64,000 nucleotides of DNA from Sordaria brevicollis (lineage: Eukaryota; Ascomycota; Sordariomycetes; Sordariales; Sordariaceae). The stretch lies in contig JAUTDP010000006.1 of the NCBI GenBank assembly GCA_033439795.1, forward strand, positions 806,001 through 870,000. Reading direction: 5' to 3'. Shown in pieces: positions 60,371 to 64,000 of this stretch (the stretch's first letter is position 1; every line of letters starts with the position of its first letter). Both the position numbers and the translations under genes were made by a program. Under the pieces are notes generated by a model that did no database searches, was not told the DNA's origin, and was given only the letters and a program-made list of their open reading frames with translations.

Positions 60371-61858
60371 GGTGGCATAGGCAGCCTTTTCCCGTGATCA
60401 GCACCTAAACGGAACATCCAGTTTGACAATTAGGCAGTCGTGAGGCAAAGGTAGAACATCGAAGCAGGAAGCTGGAACATACCCGTGGCTGTCTGTGAGA
60501 GTACCGCGAAGGAGATGACCACAAGGAGCAACGGCTTCTTGAGAATAGCAATATCGGGGTGGCAACGACTGTTCGGAGTCGCGGCAGCATTGGTTCCGCG
60601 ACTGATTACACGAAGACCGAAAATGCGTTGGGTTGATATCCCGTCGTTGCGAAAGCGTCAGTCGCTCTGGTTATTACTGGAGTGGGACAAGAAGCTCTGA
60701 CGGAACCAATATTGAATTAGGTCACAGCAACCTGAATACGTCGGGGCTCTTGTCTTATACAAGTTCAAGGACCCATATAGGAGACTGCCTTCACGGTAAC
60801 ACGGATGTACCGGTCGACTTCTGCTTCGTATCTTTGAACCATTGAAGAACCGGCTAGTCCAAACAAAATCATACCCGTTGAGGATAGAGGCATATATGCG
60901 TGCAAAGGTCCGACATGTGTTGTTTCTCTGACTCTTAGCGGCAGTACTCGTTCATTTTGGCATGACACCAAACGCGCAAGACTGGGTCTTCTGCCAGGCA
61001 GATATAGAAACGACATGTGCTTAACACTGAGAAATGTCATTAACAGAGGAGCAAATGGTCCGCCTTCCCTGGTCGAATGAACTTCCCCAACCTTTCCTTT
61101 TTAGCTCCCCTCCTAATGACTACAAAAACTGGGGCGTCTTTGCTGCACTCTAACAAGTCTTCGTAGACAAGGAAGGTAGAGAAGGGTCTTCTTTTCGCAA
61201 ATGACCCCGAAGATGTGAGGTGTACAACCAAAAGCCGAGCGCAACTGGATGGTAGTGAATGAACTGAAAGCAAAGGGCAGTTGGCAGCAAACGGGAGTGC
61301 GGACGGGGACGACAAACGGGAGCTGCCACTGTTCCCATCGCTCCCGTTCATAGTACTTCAAACACAGATATAGTGACCAGCTGTATAAGATTCAATCGAA
61401 TCTTGCAGTCAGACTCTAAGCCCCTGGCCCGCTTCTTTTGGGAAATCTAACGCGGGAGAGCGCGCGTGGTAGGCCTCGCGCTTGAATGTCACCAAGTGCG
61501 CATGGGATGTGAAGCCAATGGACGTCTGTCACGATGGCTACGGTGTTTTGAACCAAAAATGAGCGGCTGGAAGTGCCGCCACTACAAACGGGGTGTAAAG
61601 AGTCAATTGCTCGTTGCTGGGCTGTCTGTCTATCCGGGTTCATTGCAGTAGTCTGGCTGTCCATCCTCCATCAACTTTCCACCCAACAACCCTGGGTAAC
61701 CGAAGCAATAACACCAATCTTTTACGGAATTCGCCCATAGTATGTGGTTAAACAAAGTATCCGTCTTTCCATTTCGTTCTTTCTGAGATCACTTTGTGAA
61801 ATATGGCGCTTCCTCACCCCACCGAAAGTCGACATACACGAACCCATCCTGACAACCT
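60371..61858. other. Intergenic region between dynamin-like genes 2 and 3
   Basis: 1.5 kb holding the promoter of paralogue 2 and the 3' end of the truncated paralogue. I looked for GTPase motifs or leftover dynamin exons on both strands and saw none. Small open frames look like chance. Confidence 0.5.
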
Positions 61859-63235
61859 TCATCCCTCCGTCCACTCTCTTTCCAATTGACGAAGAACCTT
61901 CAGCACCTCCTTATGATACTTCGTCTTTGCAATATGACTGAGTCTTGCCGCCGTCGTAGTCTCATCCTCGCCCGCAACCCTCTCCAACTGCTCGTCGCCC
62001 AGCTTCTCGATGAACTCCACTGAGAGCAACTTGACCGGACCGTCCTCCGCTTCCAGCAGGAAATACGTGACCGCCTGCCTGCAGATATTGTCGATGAGCC
62101 TTTCGGTGGCGATGGTGTAGTAGGCGCACAAAAGGTCGTGGATATCTTCCACCACTTCCTCTATTCCGGCTCCTGCAGAATTAGACGCAGCAGCAGCTTC
62201 CACAACAGCGGCGTTAAACGCCCCGTCAGGACCGAGCGCGAACTTCTTCCTGTCAAAGTTTTGGATCAGTGTGGTTCGAAAGTTCTGTCGACCAATTCTG
62301 GTGATTGCAGCTTCGAACTGGGGGCTGTTGTATGTTTGAAGAGAATGGCACTCGAGCTCCATCTTGACCAAGAAATCCTTTTGGGCCCACGCTCGCTTGT
62401 ACGCCCTGAGAACCTTTGGGATGATGAGGTCTTGGACCTTGGTGCAGACCTCCTCCTGTGCGTTATTAGGGAAGACGTGCAAAAGGAGTTGACTGATGAA
62501 GCGGTGGATTGTGATGATGGTTGACTTCATTAGGTAGTTGGCGTGGAGAGACCATTTTTTGGCTTGGTAGTGGAAGATTTTGGTGAAGAGTGATTCTTGC
62601 GTCTATAGAAGGATTAGCCATTGTTTTTCCCCGGGTAGCTTCTTTGGTTTTAAACTCACCTCCAACTGCTTTCTCTGTTTGGGAAGCTCTGAAATGGCCG
62701 TGGCAAGGTATTTCATCATCCCCTCCTCTGGTTTCGCCAAAGCGCCCACTTCTTCTTTTTCTTCTCCGTTTCCGAGTAGTTTTAAAATCTCGCTAAGTTC
62801 CTCACAAGAAGCAGCCCACTCTCTCAATCGCTGCCCATTTGATATAATTTTTCCAGCAGTCGCATCAAACAATCCATCGTCGCTCTCGTTCTTGAAGTAA
62901 TAGGTATGCCCTCTTTTTCGCACACCGCTTCGAAAGTGTTCGGTGAGATTGGTGATTTGGGAAATGAGCCTGTACTCGGGTCTTGCGATGAAAAGTCGAT
63001 TGGCGCCGTACCGTCCTTCTACCGCGGCAGAGGCCAGCCGCTGGAATCCTATAACTCGCTTCATCAAATATCTGCGCTGCTTCTCCGGTGTGTTTCTTGG
63101 TTTGCCCATCGCCTGACGTTCTTTCTTGCAGGCAGCCAGACACTCTTTGACTTTTGTTATCTGTCCTTGAAGGGTTTCCTGGGAATTGATGCTTGGGAGA
63201 GCCGCCCCAAGGTCGGCGAGGGTCGTACTTTCCAT
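61859..63235 (-). CDS. Dynamin-like stalk/GED protein lacking the GTPase domain (2 exons)
   Basis: Exons 63235-62660 and 62602-61859 (intron 57 bp, GTGAGT...TAG) give 439 residues. The sequence begins inside what is the stalk of paralogues 1 and 2 (shared KERQAMGKPR-x-TPEKQRRYL block at residues about 38-58) and runs to the effector domain (about 340-405: DIHDLLCAYYTIATERLIDNIC...AGED). Its intron sits where the last intron of the other two genes sits. No G1, G3 or G4 motif occurs in it or in the 765 bp upstream that remain in the window. An in-frame TAA lies 12 codons before the Met. It could be a true stalk-only protein that joins or blocks the full-length oligomers (inference), a decaying copy, or a gene with distant 5' exons beyond base 64,000. 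Frames are intact, so it is probably still under some constraint. Confidence 0.75.
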
Positions 63236-64000
63236 TGTTTCAGGGTTTGGACGGTCTGTCTTGAAGATTTAAGAAGCTACGACGTGTTAGGGTCCTTCCT
63301 GAAACGAATCAAATGGGAAGAGCAAGATTCCCTGGACCGTGGACGTACCTTCTATGGCGGATTTTCTTGCTTCTATGAGATGGCGAGCAAAGGACGGGAA
63401 GAAGATTGTCGGACTTGGGGGAAAAAATCCGAGTGGATGGGCTGCTGGAAGAAGGTTTTATGTGGAAGTTGCCATGCGAGGCGCACCATTTTCTCTTCAC
63501 TGCACTTTTATTTATTTATTTTTTATTTTATGCCCATGTGAAGCACGCATCATGAACCTGGAGTGCGGCAGCTGCAGGTCAAGCAGCTATAGGTGAATGC
63601 GATCACGACCTTCCAGTTTGGTTCGCTCCATCATTCAATAAATGAAGCAGCGTGGTGCCACACTTACCTGTCGATGCATGCGCCTCGAGACATCGCAGAA
63701 TCTCATACGGGAATGAGGGATCGAAGGATTTTGGAAATAACTTCCTTGGGGAGAGACAAACTATGGATGACATGTGATAGATGAAGTACAAGCCTTAATA
63801 AAGCATTCGAATTGTTTTATGATCTCCGTGGTTAACAAACATGCAAAGGCGCACCATGATTGTAGGCGCATCGTGACCCAAACAATAACACTTCAGCAAA
63901 AATACGAATAGAACAGCAATTCGTATAACCTGCGAGGAAGGACCATAAGAAAAGAAGAATAACATAAAGATCACCAAAAAGCCGATGTGTGTGAAGAAAA
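63236..64000. other. Upstream region of the G-domain-less dynamin gene
   Basis: No GTPase motif on either strand. A possible extra upstream exon on the minus strand ends at 63349 with a GTACGT donor and an EARKS motif that resembles exon 5 of paralogue 1. It can be joined in frame to the main exon through an acceptor near 63,258, but the match is short. The rest to the window end shows nothing recognisable. Confidence 0.4.

Noticed and set aside
63258..63480. Extra first exon for the third dynamin gene
   Set aside because: A donor and an acceptor can be joined in frame, but the added peptide is Pro/Phe-rich with only a five-residue echo of the paralogue; not enough for annotation.

Overview
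The window looks like filamentous ascomycete nuclear DNA (Pezizomycotina, possibly Sordariomycetes). It is split in two. From 1 to about 47,300 it is extremely AT-rich, with almost every CpA turned into TpA, which is the signature of repeat-induced point mutation (RIP). From about 47,350 to 64,000 base composition is normal and there are spliced genes with short introns (48-79 bp). I see no telomere, rRNA gene or CRISPR array.

The AT-rich half is a stack of Ty3/gypsy LTR retrotransposons. Element C (1-6,454, + strand) enters from the left and keeps its 3' LTR. Element D (10,735-18,609, +) has 204-bp LTRs and the target duplication ATTAA. Element A (18,841-37,447, +) has 307-bp LTRs and the duplication ATTAT. 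Element B (20,347-31,691, coding on -) has 243-bp LTRs and the duplication CTTAA; it sits inside the gag gene of A, whose reading frame is restored exactly when B and one CTTAA are removed. Each LTR pair is indel-free, and in the stretches I compared differs by C/T and G/A transitions. Gag zinc knuckles, reverse transcriptase, RNase H, integrase and, in B and D, chromodomain-like ends can be read through RIP-made stop codons. The rest of the AT-rich half (6,455-10,729, 18,615-18,835, 37,453-41,270, 41,650-47,250) is older degraded DNA that I cannot identify. It contains a recurring short palindrome, a small GC-rich hairpin-forming island at 41.3-41.6 kb, and a possible tRNA-related SINE relic at the boundary.

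The gene-bearing half has only minus-strand genes: a Gln-rich FAR1-domain DNA-binding protein (48,408-50,202, 2 exons), histidinol-phosphatase HIS2 (52,135-53,235, 3 exons), an intron-containing tRNA-Arg(CCU) (53,677-53,761), and three tandem Mx-type dynamin-like genes. The first two dynamin genes (54,141-56,781 and 57,831-60,370) are complete seven-exon genes with intron positions and phases that match one to one. The third (61,859-63,235) keeps only the stalk and GTPase effector domain and has no GTP-binding motifs. The dynamin cluster, with its G-domain-less paralogue next to RIP heterochromatin, is the most interesting protein-coding system here. The three LTR pairs with exact target duplications are the firmest structural result.
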